64,000 bases of DNA from Klebsiella oxytoca (GTDB taxonomy: Bacteria > Pseudomonadota > Gammaproteobacteria > Enterobacterales > Enterobacteriaceae): positions 3,720,001 to 3,784,000 of the forward strand of contig NZ_CP046115.1 of the NCBI RefSeq assembly GCF_009707385.1, given 5' to 3'. Below the pieces are notes generated by a model. It was not told the DNA's origin. It made no database searches and saw only the letters and a program-made list of their open reading frames with translations. Made by a program: the position numbers and the translations under genes. Below are positions 16,252-26,491 of this stretch, in pieces (positions within the stretch are counted from its first letter, which is position 1; each line of letters begins with the position of its first letter).

Positions 16252-18912
16252 ATGACCCCGAAAAAATTTTCCCTGATACCCGGCAATATCACCCGCTTCT
16301 TCATTCTCATGGTCATTGTCCTGCTGGCGACGATGGGAGTCATGGTTCAAAGCGCCGTCAACGCCTGGCTTAAAGATAAAAGCTATCAGGTTGTCAATAT
16401 CAGCTACGACTTACACAAACGCATCGATGCCTGGCGCTACGCTACCTGGCAAATTTATGACAACATCGCCGCGACCTCTTCGAGTTCAACAGCCGAAGCA
16501 GGGCTACAGGAAACGCGTTTAAAGCAGGATGTTTACTATCTGGAAAAACCCCGTCGCAAGACGGAGGCGCTGATTTTTGGCTCTCATGACGGCTCAACGC
16601 TGGAAATGACGCAAAAAATCTCCAACTATCTTGATATCCTGTGGGGTGCCGAGACGATCCCCTGGTCGATGTATTACCTCAACGGCCTTGATAACAGCTT
16701 GATTCTGATTTCAACGCTGCCATTAAAAGATCTTTCATCCAGTTTTAAAGAGTCGACCATCAGCAGCGTCGTCGAATCACGACGGGCAGAGATGCTGCTC
16801 CAGGCTAATACGTTAGATGAAAGAGAGACGTTTTCGTCCCTTCGCCACCTTGCCTGGCAAAACGGCTTCTACTTTACTTTACGTACCACTTTCAACCAGC
16901 CCGGTCATCTGGCAACGGTTGTCGCTTTCGATCTCCCCATTAACGATCTTATCCCCCCAGGTATGTCGCTGGAGAGTTTCCGTCTTGAGCCCGACCCGTC
17001 GCAGAGCGTTGCCAGTAATCCGGATAAAGAAGCCGCCGACATCGTCAGCATTAACTTCAACGGCCCCCAGATTGAAATCATCACCACCATTAATACCACC
17101 GGGATGCGGCTGGTCTGGATGGTGCCCTTTAGTGAGCTGATTCTCGAGTCCTTGCAGAATATTTTACTGCCTCTGTTGCTGAATATTGGGCTGCTGGCGC
17201 TGGCGCTATTTGGCTTTACCACCTTCCGTCACTACAGCGGTCGTAGGGACGTACCAGGAACGGCCCTCTCCTCGGCAGCAAATAGTGAATTACGCGCCCA
17301 GCGTGCTATTCATGAAGAAATCGTCTCTCTTCTGCCGCTAGGGCTGCTGGTGCACGATCAGGAGGCTAACCGTACGGTAATTAGCAATCCGATTGCCGAT
17401 CATCTCCTGCCGCATCTGAACCTGCAGAACATCATCAATATGGCCGATCAGCACCAGGGCGTGATTCAGGCGACGGTGAATAATGAACTGTATGAAATTC
17501 GGCAATTCCGCAGCCAGGTTTCACCACGTACGCAAATCTTTATTATTCGCGATCAGGACCGTGAGGTACTGGTCAATAAGAAGCTTAAGCAGGCCCAGCG
17601 CCTGTATGAGAAAAATCAGCAGGGGCGTACTGCGTTTATGCAGCACATCGGCACAGCGCTGAAGCAGCCTGCGCAAACGCTGGCGGAAGAAGCCGCAGCG
17701 CTTGGTATTGCCGAAAGCCGTAAGCTGGCCCAGCACGCGGATGAACTGGTGCAGCTGATAGATGAAATACAGCTGGCAAATATGCTGGAGAATGATAGCT
17801 GGAAGAGCGCTCAGGGCCTGTTCTCAATTCAGGATTTGATAGATGAAGTGGTACCTGAAGTTCTGCCCATCATCAAACGCAAAGGTCTTCAGCTGCTGAT
17901 TAACAACTCACTGCCGGCCAATGAGCAGCGCTATGGCGATCGTGACGCATTGCGCCGCACGCTTTTACTGCTCATCCAGTATTCAATTACCACCACATCG
18001 ATTGGCAAGATAACCCTGGAAGTGAGTAAAGATGAGTCAGAGGAGGATCGTCTGACCTTCCGTATCCTCGATACTGGTAACGGCATTTCCGCCAGCGAAA
18101 TCGATAATATGCACTTCCCGTTCCTCAACGATACGCAGTCCGATCTTTACGGCAAAGCGAATGCCCTCACCTTCTGGCTCTGCGATCGCCTGTCGCGTAA
18201 GCTAGGCGGGCAGCTAAACATCAAAGCGCGCGAGTCGCTGGGAACCCGCTACTCCCTGCATCTAAAAATGGCGGCCAGCGCAGAAGAGAGTGAGTCCGGT
18301 GAGCATCTGCTGGATGAAGTCGTGATATTGCTTGATGTGACCGCCAATGAAGTACGCCGCATTGTTACTCGTAAGCTCGAAAGCTGGGGAGCCACCTGCA
18401 TCACGCCGGATGACAGAATCACAAGTCAACAATATGATCTCTTTTTAACGGATAATCCGTCTAATCTTACTGCTTCGGGCTTGCTTTTAAGCGATGATGA
18501 AGTTCGGGTTCATAAGATTGGTCCTGGCCAATTCCGGGTAAATTTCAATATCAGCGCTGCAATGCAGGAAGCGATTCTGCAGCTGATTGAGCAGCAGCTT
18601 GCCGACGAGGAGGAACAACCTTCCTCTCAAGGTAATGAAAGTAACGCCGAACTGCATGCCAGCGGCTATTACTCGCTGTTTGCTGACACGGTACCAGATG
18701 ATGTTAAGAGGCTGTATAATGAACTGGCAATGGGCGATTTCGCCGCGCTGGCGCAGACCGCTCACCGCCTCAAAGGGGCGTTTGCTATGCTAAATCTGGT
18801 TCCCGGCAAGCAGTTATGTGAAACGCTTGAGCATCTGATTCGTGAAAAAGATGCGCAAGGCATAGAAAAATATATCAGCGACATTGACGTCTACGTCAAG
18901 AGCTTGCTGTAG
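16252..18912 (+). CDS. rcsD: RcsD phosphotransfer protein of the Rcs relay
   Basis: 886 residues (E. coli about 890). One membrane segment at about 15-37 and another at about 305-325 frame a periplasmic domain. A degenerate histidine-kinase-like domain follows, with no clear catalytic His or ATP-lid glycines. The C-terminal HPt domain carries the phosphorylated His at residue 838 in AQTAHRLKGAF. RcsD passes phosphate from RcsC to RcsB and so controls capsule, motility and envelope-stress genes. It precedes rcsB by 16 bp in one operon. The ATG overlaps the stop of a short upstream frame. Confidence 0.95.
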   Translation: MTPKKFSLIPGNITRFFILMVIVLLATMGVMVQSAVNAWLKDKSYQVVNISYDLHKRIDAWRYATWQIYDNIAATSSSSTAEAGLQETRLKQDVYYLEKPRRKTEALIFGSHDGSTLEMTQKISNYLDILWGAETIPWSMYYLNGLDNSLILISTLPLKDLSSSFKESTISSVVESRRAEMLLQANTLDERETFSSLRHLAWQNGFYFTLRTTFNQPGHLATVVAFDLPINDLIPPGMSLESFRLEPDPSQSVASNPDKEAADIVSINFNGPQIEIITTINTTGMRLVWMVPFSELILESLQNILLPLLLNIGLLALALFGFTTFRHYSGRRDVPGTALSSAANSELRAQRAIHEEIVSLLPLGLLVHDQEANRTVISNPIADHLLPHLNLQNIINMADQHQGVIQATVNNELYEIRQFRSQVSPRTQIFIIRDQDREVLVNKKLKQAQRLYEKNQQGRTAFMQHIGTALKQPAQTLAEEAAALGIAESRKLAQHADELVQLIDEIQLANMLENDSWKSAQGLFSIQDLIDEVVPEVLPIIKRKGLQLLINNSLPANEQRYGDRDALRRTLLLLIQYSITTTSIGKITLEVSKDESEEDRLTFRILDTGNGISASEIDNMHFPFLNDTQSDLYGKANALTFWLCDRLSRKLGGQLNIKARESLGTRYSLHLKMAASAEESESGEHLLDEVVILLDVTANEVRRIVTRKLESWGATCITPDDRITSQQYDLFLTDNPSNLTASGLLLSDDEVRVHKIGPGQFRVNFNISAAMQEAILQLIEQQLADEEEQPSSQGNESNAELHASGYYSLFADTVPDDVKRLYNELAMGDFAALAQTAHRLKGAFAMLNLVPGKQLCETLEHLIREKDAQGIEKYISDIDVYVKSLL

Positions 18913-18928
18913 CAAGGTAGCCTAATAC

Positions 18929-19579
18929 ATGAACAATATGAACGTAATTATTGCCGATGACCATCCGATCGTACTGTTCGGTATTCGTAAGTCACTTGAG
19001 CAAATTGAGTGGGTGAACGTTGTTGGCGAGTTTGAAGACTCCACTGCATTAATCAACAATCTGCCAAAACTGGACGCACATGTCCTGATTACCGATTTAT
19101 CCATGCCAGGCGATAAATACGGTGATGGCATTACGCTTATCAAATATATCAAACGTCATTTCCCGGAGCTGTCTATCATTGTCCTGACGATGAATAACAA
19201 CCCGGCGATCCTGAGCGCGGTTCTGGATCTGGATATTGAAGGGATCGTTCTGAAACAGGGTGCGCCGACCGACCTGCCAAAAGCGCTGGCCGCGCTGCAG
19301 AAAGGTAAAAAATTCACTCCGGAAAGCGTTTCGCGTCTGCTGGAAAAAATCAGCGCCGGCGGCTACGGTGACAAACGCTTGTCGCCAAAAGAAAGTGAAG
19401 TACTGCGCCTGTTCGCCGAAGGTTTCCTGGTTACCGAGATTGCCAAAAAGCTCAACCGCAGTATTAAAACCATCAGTAGCCAGAAAAAATCGGCGATGAT
19501 GAAGCTCGGCGTGGAAAATGACATCGCCCTGCTGAACTACCTCTCTTCCGTTTCCCTGAGCTCAACGGATAAAGACTAA
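18929..19579 (+). CDS. rcsB: RcsB response regulator
   Basis: 216 residues, the same length as in E. coli. Receiver domain with acidic pocket IIADDHP, phospho-acceptor Asp56 in ITDLSMPG, then a LuxR-type helix-turn-helix (about 145-205; LSPKESEVLRLFAEGFLVTE and IKTISSQKKSAMMKLGV). RcsB receives phosphate from RcsD, binds DNA alone or with RcsA, and drives capsule synthesis, which is central to Klebsiella surface biology. It converges with rcsC. Confidence 0.98.
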   Translation: MNNMNVIIADDHPIVLFGIRKSLEQIEWVNVVGEFEDSTALINNLPKLDAHVLITDLSMPGDKYGDGITLIKYIKRHFPELSIIVLTMNNNPAILSAVLDLDIEGIVLKQGAPTDLPKALAALQKGKKFTPESVSRLLEKISAGGYGDKRLSPKESEVLRLFAEGFLVTEIAKKLNRSIKTISSQKKSAMMKLGVENDIALLNYLSSVSLSSTDKD

Positions 19580-19589
19580 CGTCTTTCTT

Positions 19590-19613
19590 CCCGGATAGCG
19601 CATGCTATCCGGG
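19590..19613. terminator. Hairpin between rcsB and rcsC
   Basis: CCCGGATAGC and GCTATCCGGG pair perfectly around four bases (19590-19599, 19604-19613) between convergent rcsB and rcsC. T-tracts are weak on both sides. Confidence 0.55.
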
Positions 19614-19621
19614 ATGCTGCT

Positions 19622-22468
19622 TTACTCCCTTCCCTTACGTACCCGCACAGCGTAGACCGCCAGGGTCTGCTTGATAATATCCAGAGTGACCGGCTTAGAA
19701 AGGCAGCTGTCCATCCCGGACTCCAGACAGCGCTGTTTCTCCTCCGCCAGGGCATTGGCGGTGACCCCAATAACCGGCAGCGTGAGACCTAACTGGCGAA
19801 TACGCTGGGTCAGGCGATAACCATCCATATTTGGCATGTTGACGTCGCTAAGCACAATATCAATATGCTGTTTGCTCAGAACGTTCAGCGCATCGACCCC
19901 GTCGTTTGCCGTCACGCACTGATAGCCCAGCGAGCCGAGCTGATCGGCCAGCAAGCGCCGGTTAATCGGATGGTCGTCAACCACCAGAATCATCATGTCA
20001 TCATTGCTGGCGGTTTGCCCATCCGTAGCCGAAAGCGCGGGCCCGTTTTCATCGTTAGCCACGGCAATATGGAAAATGCGCCCCAGCAGCGGCAGCAGTT
20101 CATGCGGCGTAGCCACGCTATGCAGCCACTCGCCGGGCGCTCGTTCTTGCGGAATACCAATATGCCGACGACAGAATATGACTACCGCCCCGCCGCTCCA
20201 GGCCGCATGCATCTCGTTATCGGTTAGCAGAATATCTTCCGTTCCCGGCTGTTGCCCATCTAAACGACGAACCGGAATACCGTGATATTTCAACAGCTGC
20301 TCAACAAACAGCGCCAGCGAGCTGTTGTTAATCGCCAGCCAGCAGCATTTTTCAGCCAGGCCATCAATAATCAGCGGTGGCGTATTTTGTACGCCATAAA
20401 GCGGGATGCGGATGGTGAACCGACTGCCTATGCCAGGTTCGGTTTCAATGGCGATATCGCCATCCATCATGCTGATAAGCTTTTCACAGATCGCCAGCCC
20501 GAGCCCGGTTCCCTGAAAATTGCGCTGCACGCCGGTACCAACCTGGAAGAATGGATCGAACAGCCGCACAACCTCTTTCGCCGGGATCCCTTCCCCGGTA
20601 TCGCGGACGCTGATTTGTAGATAATAATCCGCCCGCTCGACGTGCAGGATAATGCAGCCGGTATCGGTAAACTTAATCGCATTACTTAACAGGTTTGAAA
20701 TAACCTGCTGCAGGCGCATCGGGTCGCCTGACATCAGCTGCGGCACGTCAGGTTCAATAAAGCAGTAGAGACCAAGTTGTTTACGTACCACCAACGGCAG
20801 ATAGTTGGCGGAAATATGGTTCATCACCTCACGCGGCGAAAATTCCCGCGGCTCAATTTTCAGCTGCTCGGACTCAATTTTTGAGAAATCGAGGATATCG
20901 CTAATGATTTTCAGCAGCAGGCTGGAAGAGTTGTTCATCGCCGTCACCAGACGATCGACCCCCTTCGGTAGCTCTTTGGTCTGCAATAAATCCAGGTTAC
21001 CGATAATCCCGTATAGCGGCGTACGCAGTTCGTGGCTGACGGTGGCGAGAAACATTGATTTCGACTGGCTGGCCTGCTCGGCAGCCTGAGCCATCTCCTG
21101 CAGCGACTCCTCCATTTTGACGCGCGCCGAGACATCAACCAGTACGCATATCGCCACGTTCTCATTACGATAGCGCGAGTGCACAAAGCTAATTTGCAGG
21201 TTGGTATTGTTACTGGTCAGAACATCGACAAAGTTCACCTGCTGACCGCAGATAATCTGCGTCAGCCGCTGCCTGTCTTCGTGCGTCAGCATGTTGAGAT
21301 AGTTATGCGCCAGCTCGTTACTGAGAATATTGGTACCATCGAGCGTCCGCAGAATACAGATCCCCACCGGCGCGGAAGCAACGATTTTTCGGTTGAACTG
21401 CTCATGCTCTTCCAGCCGCTGAGCATCATTTTCTGCCGGAATAAAAATCCGTCGCTCATACATCCGGGCAAGAGCAAAAAGGAGCACCCCGGTAAGGATA
21501 TTGAGCACCACCGCATTCAGTATCAGCATCCGGATACGTTCCAGAACCTGATCGACCGATACCGAATAAACGATGCTCAGAGATGACGGCGGCAGGCTTT
21601 TTTTCATCGCCAGCTCGCGAAAGCCGGAGGTATAGCCAAACCACAGACGCTCCTGCATCCACTTCGCGTCCGGTTTAAGATTATTATTCGAGCCGACCAG
21701 CGAGATCAGCGACTGGCCGTTATCGTCAAGGATTGTCACGTTCATCGGCAAACTGCCCGGGGTAAAGAAACTCTCCATACGAATGGTTTGCTCCACGCCG
21801 AGCATCGCCTGCAGGCGATTCGCCACATAGATTGGCGTCAGCGCGTAAAAATATCCAACGCCCGGACGGACGCCCTGGCTTATCCAGAACAGATTGTTAC
21901 CGCGCTCGTTTTGCGGAGCATCGCGATACTGCTCAATGCGCTGATGCAGAACTTTTAGCGCCTGGTCCCGCTCCAGAGGAATATCACGCAGGCCGAAGTT
22001 GGCCATACACAGATTGTCGCTGCCGATCAAAAAAATACGATTGAGATCGTAGGCCGTCGAGAAATTATCCCGCCAGTAGCGCATAAACCACGCCAGCGAC
22101 TGCAGCGAATTACGCCAGGTAGAGCTCATCAGCGAACAGTCGGAATCCGGGTAGAGCGGTTCAAAATTAGGGGTTGCGATATCGCCGTGCTGGACAGGCG
22201 TATCACCGCCTTCGCTACCATCCATCGGCCGGTTACCCGCCACATACTTCAGCTCTTTAATTACATCGGACGTACGCTGGATATAGCGCTGCGCCTGGTC
22301 GGCGTTGAGGTTAAATTCCTGGCGAATTTCCGACTCACGATCGTGCAGAGCATTGACGATGTAAAACACCGAGACAAAAGCAATGAGCGTCCACAGCAGT
22401 ACCGCCAGCGCTCTGAACAGATAGCGTGAAACCTTTAATGTGGTATGGAAGGAAGCTAGATATTTCAA
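19622..22468 (-). CDS. rcsC: RcsC hybrid sensor kinase
   Basis: 948 residues (E. coli 949). Two membrane segments (about 18-42 and 313-335) bound a periplasmic sensor domain. A PAS-like linker is followed by the kinase core with the phospho-acceptor His in TVSHELRTPLYGI and the ATP-binding boxes NLLSNAIKFT, DTGEGIP and GTGLGLAI. The RcsC-specific ABL domain comes next, then a C-terminal receiver with Asp in VLSDVNMPNMDGY. It senses envelope stress through RcsF/IgaA and phosphorylates its own receiver, then RcsD. Transcribed opposite to rcsDB, as in other enterics. Confidence 0.97.
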   Translation of the reverse strand: MKYLASFHTTLKVSRYLFRALAVLLWTLIAFVSVFYIVNALHDRESEIRQEFNLNADQAQRYIQRTSDVIKELKYVAGNRPMDGSEGGDTPVQHGDIATPNFEPLYPDSDCSLMSSTWRNSLQSLAWFMRYWRDNFSTAYDLNRIFLIGSDNLCMANFGLRDIPLERDQALKVLHQRIEQYRDAPQNERGNNLFWISQGVRPGVGYFYALTPIYVANRLQAMLGVEQTIRMESFFTPGSLPMNVTILDDNGQSLISLVGSNNNLKPDAKWMQERLWFGYTSGFRELAMKKSLPPSSLSIVYSVSVDQVLERIRMLILNAVVLNILTGVLLFALARMYERRIFIPAENDAQRLEEHEQFNRKIVASAPVGICILRTLDGTNILSNELAHNYLNMLTHEDRQRLTQIICGQQVNFVDVLTSNNTNLQISFVHSRYRNENVAICVLVDVSARVKMEESLQEMAQAAEQASQSKSMFLATVSHELRTPLYGIIGNLDLLQTKELPKGVDRLVTAMNNSSSLLLKIISDILDFSKIESEQLKIEPREFSPREVMNHISANYLPLVVRKQLGLYCFIEPDVPQLMSGDPMRLQQVISNLLSNAIKFTDTGCIILHVERADYYLQISVRDTGEGIPAKEVVRLFDPFFQVGTGVQRNFQGTGLGLAICEKLISMMDGDIAIETEPGIGSRFTIRIPLYGVQNTPPLIIDGLAEKCCWLAINNSSLALFVEQLLKYHGIPVRRLDGQQPGTEDILLTDNEMHAAWSGGAVVIFCRRHIGIPQERAPGEWLHSVATPHELLPLLGRIFHIAVANDENGPALSATDGQTASNDDMMILVVDDHPINRRLLADQLGSLGYQCVTANDGVDALNVLSKQHIDIVLSDVNMPNMDGYRLTQRIRQLGLTLPVIGVTANALAEEKQRCLESGMDSCLSKPVTLDIIKQTLAVYAVRVRKGRE

Positions 22469-22546
22469 TGTGGCGATGCTCGGCCGTCAGGGGCTCAACA
22501 GAATGGCGTTAAGGTAACGATAAAACAACGCTCCCGCAACGGGAAA

Positions 22547-22579
22547 ACAAAAAGGGCCGGGGATAATCCCGACCCTTTC
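22547..22579 (-). terminator. gyrA rho-independent terminator
   Basis: On the minus strand AAAGGGTCGGGA pairs with TCCCCGGCCCTTT across a short loop, followed by a T-rich tract TTTTTGTTTT. It lies just after the gyrA stop. Confidence 0.85.
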
Positions 22580-22599
22580 AGAACAATTACCGCAGAGAA

Positions 22600-25233
22600 T
22601 TACTCTTCATCTTCGGCGATGTCATCATCAGTATCGGCTTCCGGAGCGATATCATCATCGCCTTCGGCCACGCTACCGTCGATAGCATCCAGCTCTTCAT
22701 CATCAACCGGCTCAGCAACGCGCTGCAGCCCGACCACGTTTTCATCTTCCGCTGTGCGGATCAGAATGACGCCCTGCGTGTTGCGGCCCACAATGCTGAC
22801 TTCAGATACGCGAGTTCGAACCAGCGTGCCGGCATCGGTGATCATCATGATCTGGTCGCAGTCATCAACCTGCACCGCGCCCACAACGGAACCGTTACGT
22901 TCGGTAACTTTGATAGAGATAACGCCCTGAGTCGCACGCGACTTGGTCGGATACTCTTCTGCTGCGGTACGTTTACCGTAGCCATTCTGCGTGACGGTCA
23001 GGATGGCCCCTTCACCGCGCGGAATGATCAACGAAACCACTTTGTCTTCACCGGCCAGCTTGATACCGCGTACGCCGGTAGCGGTACGGCCCATCGCACG
23101 GACGGCGTCCTCTTTAAAGCGCACCACTTTACCGGCGGCGGAGAACAGCATGACTTCGTCCTGGCCGGAGGTCAGGTCGACGCCAATCAGCTCATCACCC
23201 TCATTGAGGTTAACCGCGATAATACCGGCAGAACGCGGACGGCTGAATTCAGTCAGCGCCGTTTTCTTCACCGTACCGCTGGCGGTGGCCATAAAGACGT
23301 TCACGCCCTCTTCGTACTCGCGTACCGGCAGAATCGCGGTGATACGTTCGTTGGCTTCCAGCGGCAACAGATTGACGATCGGACGACCGCGGGCGCCGCG
23401 GCTGGCTTCCGGCAGCTGATAAACCTTCATCCAGTAGAGACGGCCGCGGCTGGAGAAGCAGAGGATCGTGTCGTGGGTGTTGGCCACCAGCAGGCGGTCG
23501 ATAAAGTCTTCTTCTTTAATCCGCGCCGCAGATTTACCTTTACCGCCACGACGCTGTGCTTCGTAGTCGGTTAACGGCTGGTACTTCACGTAACCCTGGT
23601 GCGAAAGGGTCACGACAACATCTTCCTGGTTGATCAGGTCTTCGATGTTGATATCCGCGCTGTTAGCGGTGATCTCGGTACGACGCGCGTCGCCGAACTG
23701 TTCACGGACCAGCTCCAGCTCTTCGCGGATAACCTCCATCAGACGCTCGGCGCTGCCCAGTATGTGCAGCAGTTCAGCAATTTGTTCCAGCAGCTCTTTG
23801 TATTCATCGAGCAGTTTTTCATGCTCAAGGCCGGTCAGCTTCTGCAAACGCAGATCCAGAATCGCCTGCGCCTGCTGTTCGGTCAGGTAGTACTGACCGT
23901 CGCGTACGCCGAACTCAGGCTCCAGCCATTCCGGACGGGCGGCGTCATCGCCTGCGCGTTCCAGCATCGCGGAAACATTACCCAGATCCCATGAACGGGC
24001 GATTAATGCTGCTTTCGCTTCCGCCGGGGTCGGCGCGCGGCGAATCAGTTCGATAATCGGATCGATGTTGGCCAGGGCAATCGCCAGCGCTTCAAGGATA
24101 TGCGCGCGATCGCGGGCTTTGCGCAGTTCGAAAATCGTACGCCGGGTTACCACTTCGCGGCGGTGGCGCACAAACGCGGCAATAATTTCTTTCAGGTTCA
24201 TGATCTTCGGCTGACCATGGTGCAGGGCAACCATGTTAATACCGAAGGAGACCTGGAGCTGAGTCTGTGAATAAAGGTTGTTAAGAACCACCTCGCCCAC
24301 GGCATCGCGCTTCACTTCAATCACGATGCGCATACCGTCTTTATCAGACTCGTCGCGCAGCGCGCTGATGCCCTCAACGCGCTTGTCTTTAACCAGTTCA
24401 GCGATTTTCTCAATCAGGCGCGCTTTATTCACCTGATACGGAATTTCATGCACGATAATGGTTTCGCGACCGGTTTTCGCATCAGCTTCGACTTCCGCGC
24501 GGGCGCGAATGTACACTTTACCGCGACCGGTACGATAGGCCTCTTCAATGCCGCGGCGACCGTTGATGATCGCGGCGGTCGGGAAGTCCGGGCCAGGAAT
24601 ATGTTCCATCAGCCCTTCAATGCTGATGTCTTCGTTTTCGACATAGGCCAGGCAGCCGTTGATCACTTCGGTGAGGTTGTGCGGCGGAATGTTGGTCGCC
24701 ATACCCACCGCGATACCGGACGAACCGTTAACCAGCAGGTTCGGGATTTTGGTCGGCATAACGTCAGGGATCTTCTCCGTGCCGTCATAGTTATCGACGA
24801 AATCCACCGTCTCTTTTTCCAGGTCGGCCATCAGCTCATGAGCGATCTTCGACATACGGATTTCCGTATAACGCATCGCTGCGGCGGAATCGCCGTCGAC
24901 CGAACCAAAGTTACCCTGGCCATCTACCAGCATATAACGCAAGGAGAATGGCTGCGCCATACGGACAATGGTGTCATATACGGCAGTATCACCATGAGGG
25001 TGGTATTTACCGATTACGTCACCAACGACACGGGCAGATTTTTTATAGGCTTTGTTCCAGTCATTGCCCAATACGTTCATGGCGTATAGTACGCGACGGT
25101 GTACCGGCTTCAGGCCATCTCGGACATCCGGCAGCGCACGGCCAACAATGACCGACATCGCGTAATCCAGATATGAGCTCTTCAGCTCTTCCTCAATGTT
25201 GACCGGTGTAATTTCTCTCGCAAGGTCGCTCAT
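22600..25233 (-). CDS. gyrA: DNA gyrase subunit A
   Basis: 877 residues (E. coli 875). The catalytic Tyr122 is in MRYTEIR; the quinolone-resistance region reads [19 protein letters not shown], giving Thr83 and Asp87. The breakage-reunion domain is followed by the six-bladed C-terminal beta-pinwheel with the GyrA box QRRGGKG, and an acidic tail ([17 protein letters not shown] and on). GyrA with GyrB introduces negative supercoils. Thr83 is the known wild-type residue in K. oxytoca, K. aerogenes and C. freundii, while K. pneumoniae and E. coli have Ser. It is monocistronic, divergent from ubiG. Confidence 0.99.
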   Translation of the reverse strand: MSDLAREITPVNIEEELKSSYLDYAMSVIVGRALPDVRDGLKPVHRRVLYAMNVLGNDWNKAYKKSARVVGDVIGKYHPHGDTAVYDTIVRMAQPFSLRYMLVDGQGNFGSVDGDSAAAMRYTEIRMSKIAHELMADLEKETVDFVDNYDGTEKIPDVMPTKIPNLLVNGSSGIAVGMATNIPPHNLTEVINGCLAYVENEDISIEGLMEHIPGPDFPTAAIINGRRGIEEAYRTGRGKVYIRARAEVEADAKTGRETIIVHEIPYQVNKARLIEKIAELVKDKRVEGISALRDESDKDGMRIVIEVKRDAVGEVVLNNLYSQTQLQVSFGINMVALHHGQPKIMNLKEIIAAFVRHRREVVTRRTIFELRKARDRAHILEALAIALANIDPIIELIRRAPTPAEAKAALIARSWDLGNVSAMLERAGDDAARPEWLEPEFGVRDGQYYLTEQQAQAILDLRLQKLTGLEHEKLLDEYKELLEQIAELLHILGSAERLMEVIREELELVREQFGDARRTEITANSADINIEDLINQEDVVVTLSHQGYVKYQPLTDYEAQRRGGKGKSAARIKEEDFIDRLLVANTHDTILCFSSRGRLYWMKVYQLPEASRGARGRPIVNLLPLEANERITAILPVREYEEGVNVFMATASGTVKKTALTEFSRPRSAGIIAVNLNEGDELIGVDLTSGQDEVMLFSAAGKVVRFKEDAVRAMGRTATGVRGIKLAGEDKVVSLIIPRGEGAILTVTQNGYGKRTAAEEYPTKSRATQGVISIKVTERNGSVVGAVQVDDCDQIMMITDAGTLVRTRVSEVSIVGRNTQGVILIRTAEDENVVGLQRVAEPVDDEELDAIDGSVAEGDDDIAPEADTDDDIAEDEE

Positions 25234-25418
25234 CTAACCGCTATCCCTCTACTGTATCCCGGATTCAAAGGTCGCAAATTATAACACAGCCGCGGTGATA
25301 CGGGTAAACCTATACCCAATGAATTTCGCGCGATAAAAGGCGGCAGGGATAGACGGTTTATTCATCCCTGAGGCCTGATATACTTGCCGGTCTGAACTGA
25401 ACAGGAGTAAAAGCGCCC

Positions 25419-26147
25419 ATGAATGCCGAAAAACCGTCGGTGGCCCACAACGTTGATCATAATGAAATCGCTAAATTTGAAGCCGTCGCCTCGCGCTGGT
25501 GGGATTTAGAGGGCGAATTCAAGCCGTTACATCGTATCAACCCTCTACGCCTTGGCTATATTGCGGAGCGTTCAGGCGGACTGTTTGGCAAGAAAGTGCT
25601 CGATGTCGGCTGCGGTGGCGGCATTCTGGCAGAAAGCATGGCCCGGGAAGGCGCAACGGTAACCGGTCTGGATATGGGGTTTGAGCCGCTACAGGTGGCA
25701 AAACTGCACGCTCTGGAGAGCGGGATTCAGGTTGAGTATGTTCAGGAAACCGTTGAAGAGCACGCGGCGAAACATGCTCAGCAGTATGATGTCGTTACCT
25801 GCATGGAAATGCTGGAGCACGTACCGGACCCGCAGTCGGTGGTCCACGCCTGCGCGCGGCTGGTTAAACCGGGCGGCCAGGTTTTCTTCTCTACCATTAA
25901 CCGTAACGGTAAAGCCTGGCTGATGGCGGTAGTGGGCGCCGAGTACATCATGAAAATGGTGCCAAAAGGCACCCATGACGTGAAGAAATTCATTAAGCCT
26001 GCGGAGCTTATTGGCTGGGTTGATGAGACAATTCTGAAAGAGCAGCATATTACCGGTCTTCACTACAATCCGTTGACCAATACCTTCAAGCTGGCGCCGG
26101 GCGTTGATGTTAACTATATGTTGCATACAACGGCGAAAAACGCATAA
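25419..26147 (+). CDS. ubiG: UbiG, O-methyltransferase of ubiquinone synthesis
   Basis: 242 residues (E. coli 240). The S-adenosylmethionine motif [14 protein letters not shown] lies near residues 61-74, with the later motifs [13 protein letters not shown] and [16 protein letters not shown]. UbiG carries out both O-methylation steps of ubiquinone biosynthesis within the soluble Ubi complex. The start has AGGAG 8 nt upstream. A short GC hairpin (26175-26191) follows the gene. Confidence 0.97.
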   Translation: MNAEKPSVAHNVDHNEIAKFEAVASRWWDLEGEFKPLHRINPLRLGYIAERSGGLFGKKVLDVGCGGGILAESMAREGATVTGLDMGFEPLQVAKLHALESGIQVEYVQETVEEHAAKHAQQYDVVTCMEMLEHVPDPQSVVHACARLVKPGGQVFFSTINRNGKAWLMAVVGAEYIMKMVPKGTHDVKKFIKPAELIGWVDETILKEQHITGLHYNPLTNTFKLAPGVDVNYMLHTTAKNA

Positions 26148-26367
26148 CGTCAGCTGTATTTCATATGATGATTGCGCGGCGTCAAGCCGCGTGATTATTC
26201 CTGGCGATGAAGAAATCAGCACTCGATCAAAATTTCATTTTTTTTTCTGATTTATTGACATCTTCTCCAGGCCTTATGTGGCGTGGATTTCGCGATCATT
26301 ACTCTTCCGCAACCTCAATTTAACGTCAAAATCAACTCTTGTGCTCAAAAGAATCCTTACTAGAATA

Positions 26368-26453
26368 CTCACCATATAGCGTTTCTTTTATCGACAACCC
26401 CCTACATATAGTATTTATCCACAGAGTTAGTCACAACGACGATCTGTGGATAA
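26368..26453 (+). promoter_or_regulatory. nrdAB control region: NrdR boxes and DnaA boxes
   Basis: Two NrdR-box-like palindromes centre on CATATA at 26373-26378 (CACCATATAGCG) and 26405-26410 (CTACATATAGTA), 32 bp or three helical turns apart, as NrdR needs. Two perfect DnaA boxes follow: TTATCCACA at 26415-26423 and, inverted, at 26445-26453. The same factors control nrdAB in E. coli, linking dNTP supply to replication initiation. The rest of 26148-26491 holds only the ubiG hairpin and AT-rich promoter DNA. Confidence 0.8.
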
Positions 26454-26491
26454 GTGGGGAATATTTTCTTTCACGGACAGGTATAATCCAC

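Noticed and set aside
24448..25089. Long open frame opposite gyrA
   Set aside because: It is antisense to a highly conserved essential gene, has no ribosome site and no recognisable domain; it arises from codon bias of gyrA.
26415..26453. Replication origin suggested by two DnaA boxes
   Set aside because: Only two boxes, no unwinding element or origin genes; they fit the known DnaA control of nrdAB.
26482..26487. TATAAT directly upstream of the nrdA ATG
   Set aside because: Transcription from it would start inside the coding region; probably a coincidence in AT-rich leader DNA.
26339..26491. N-terminal extension of nrdA from an upstream ATG
   Set aside because: It would translate the NrdR and DnaA boxes; the start at 26492 gives the exact family length.
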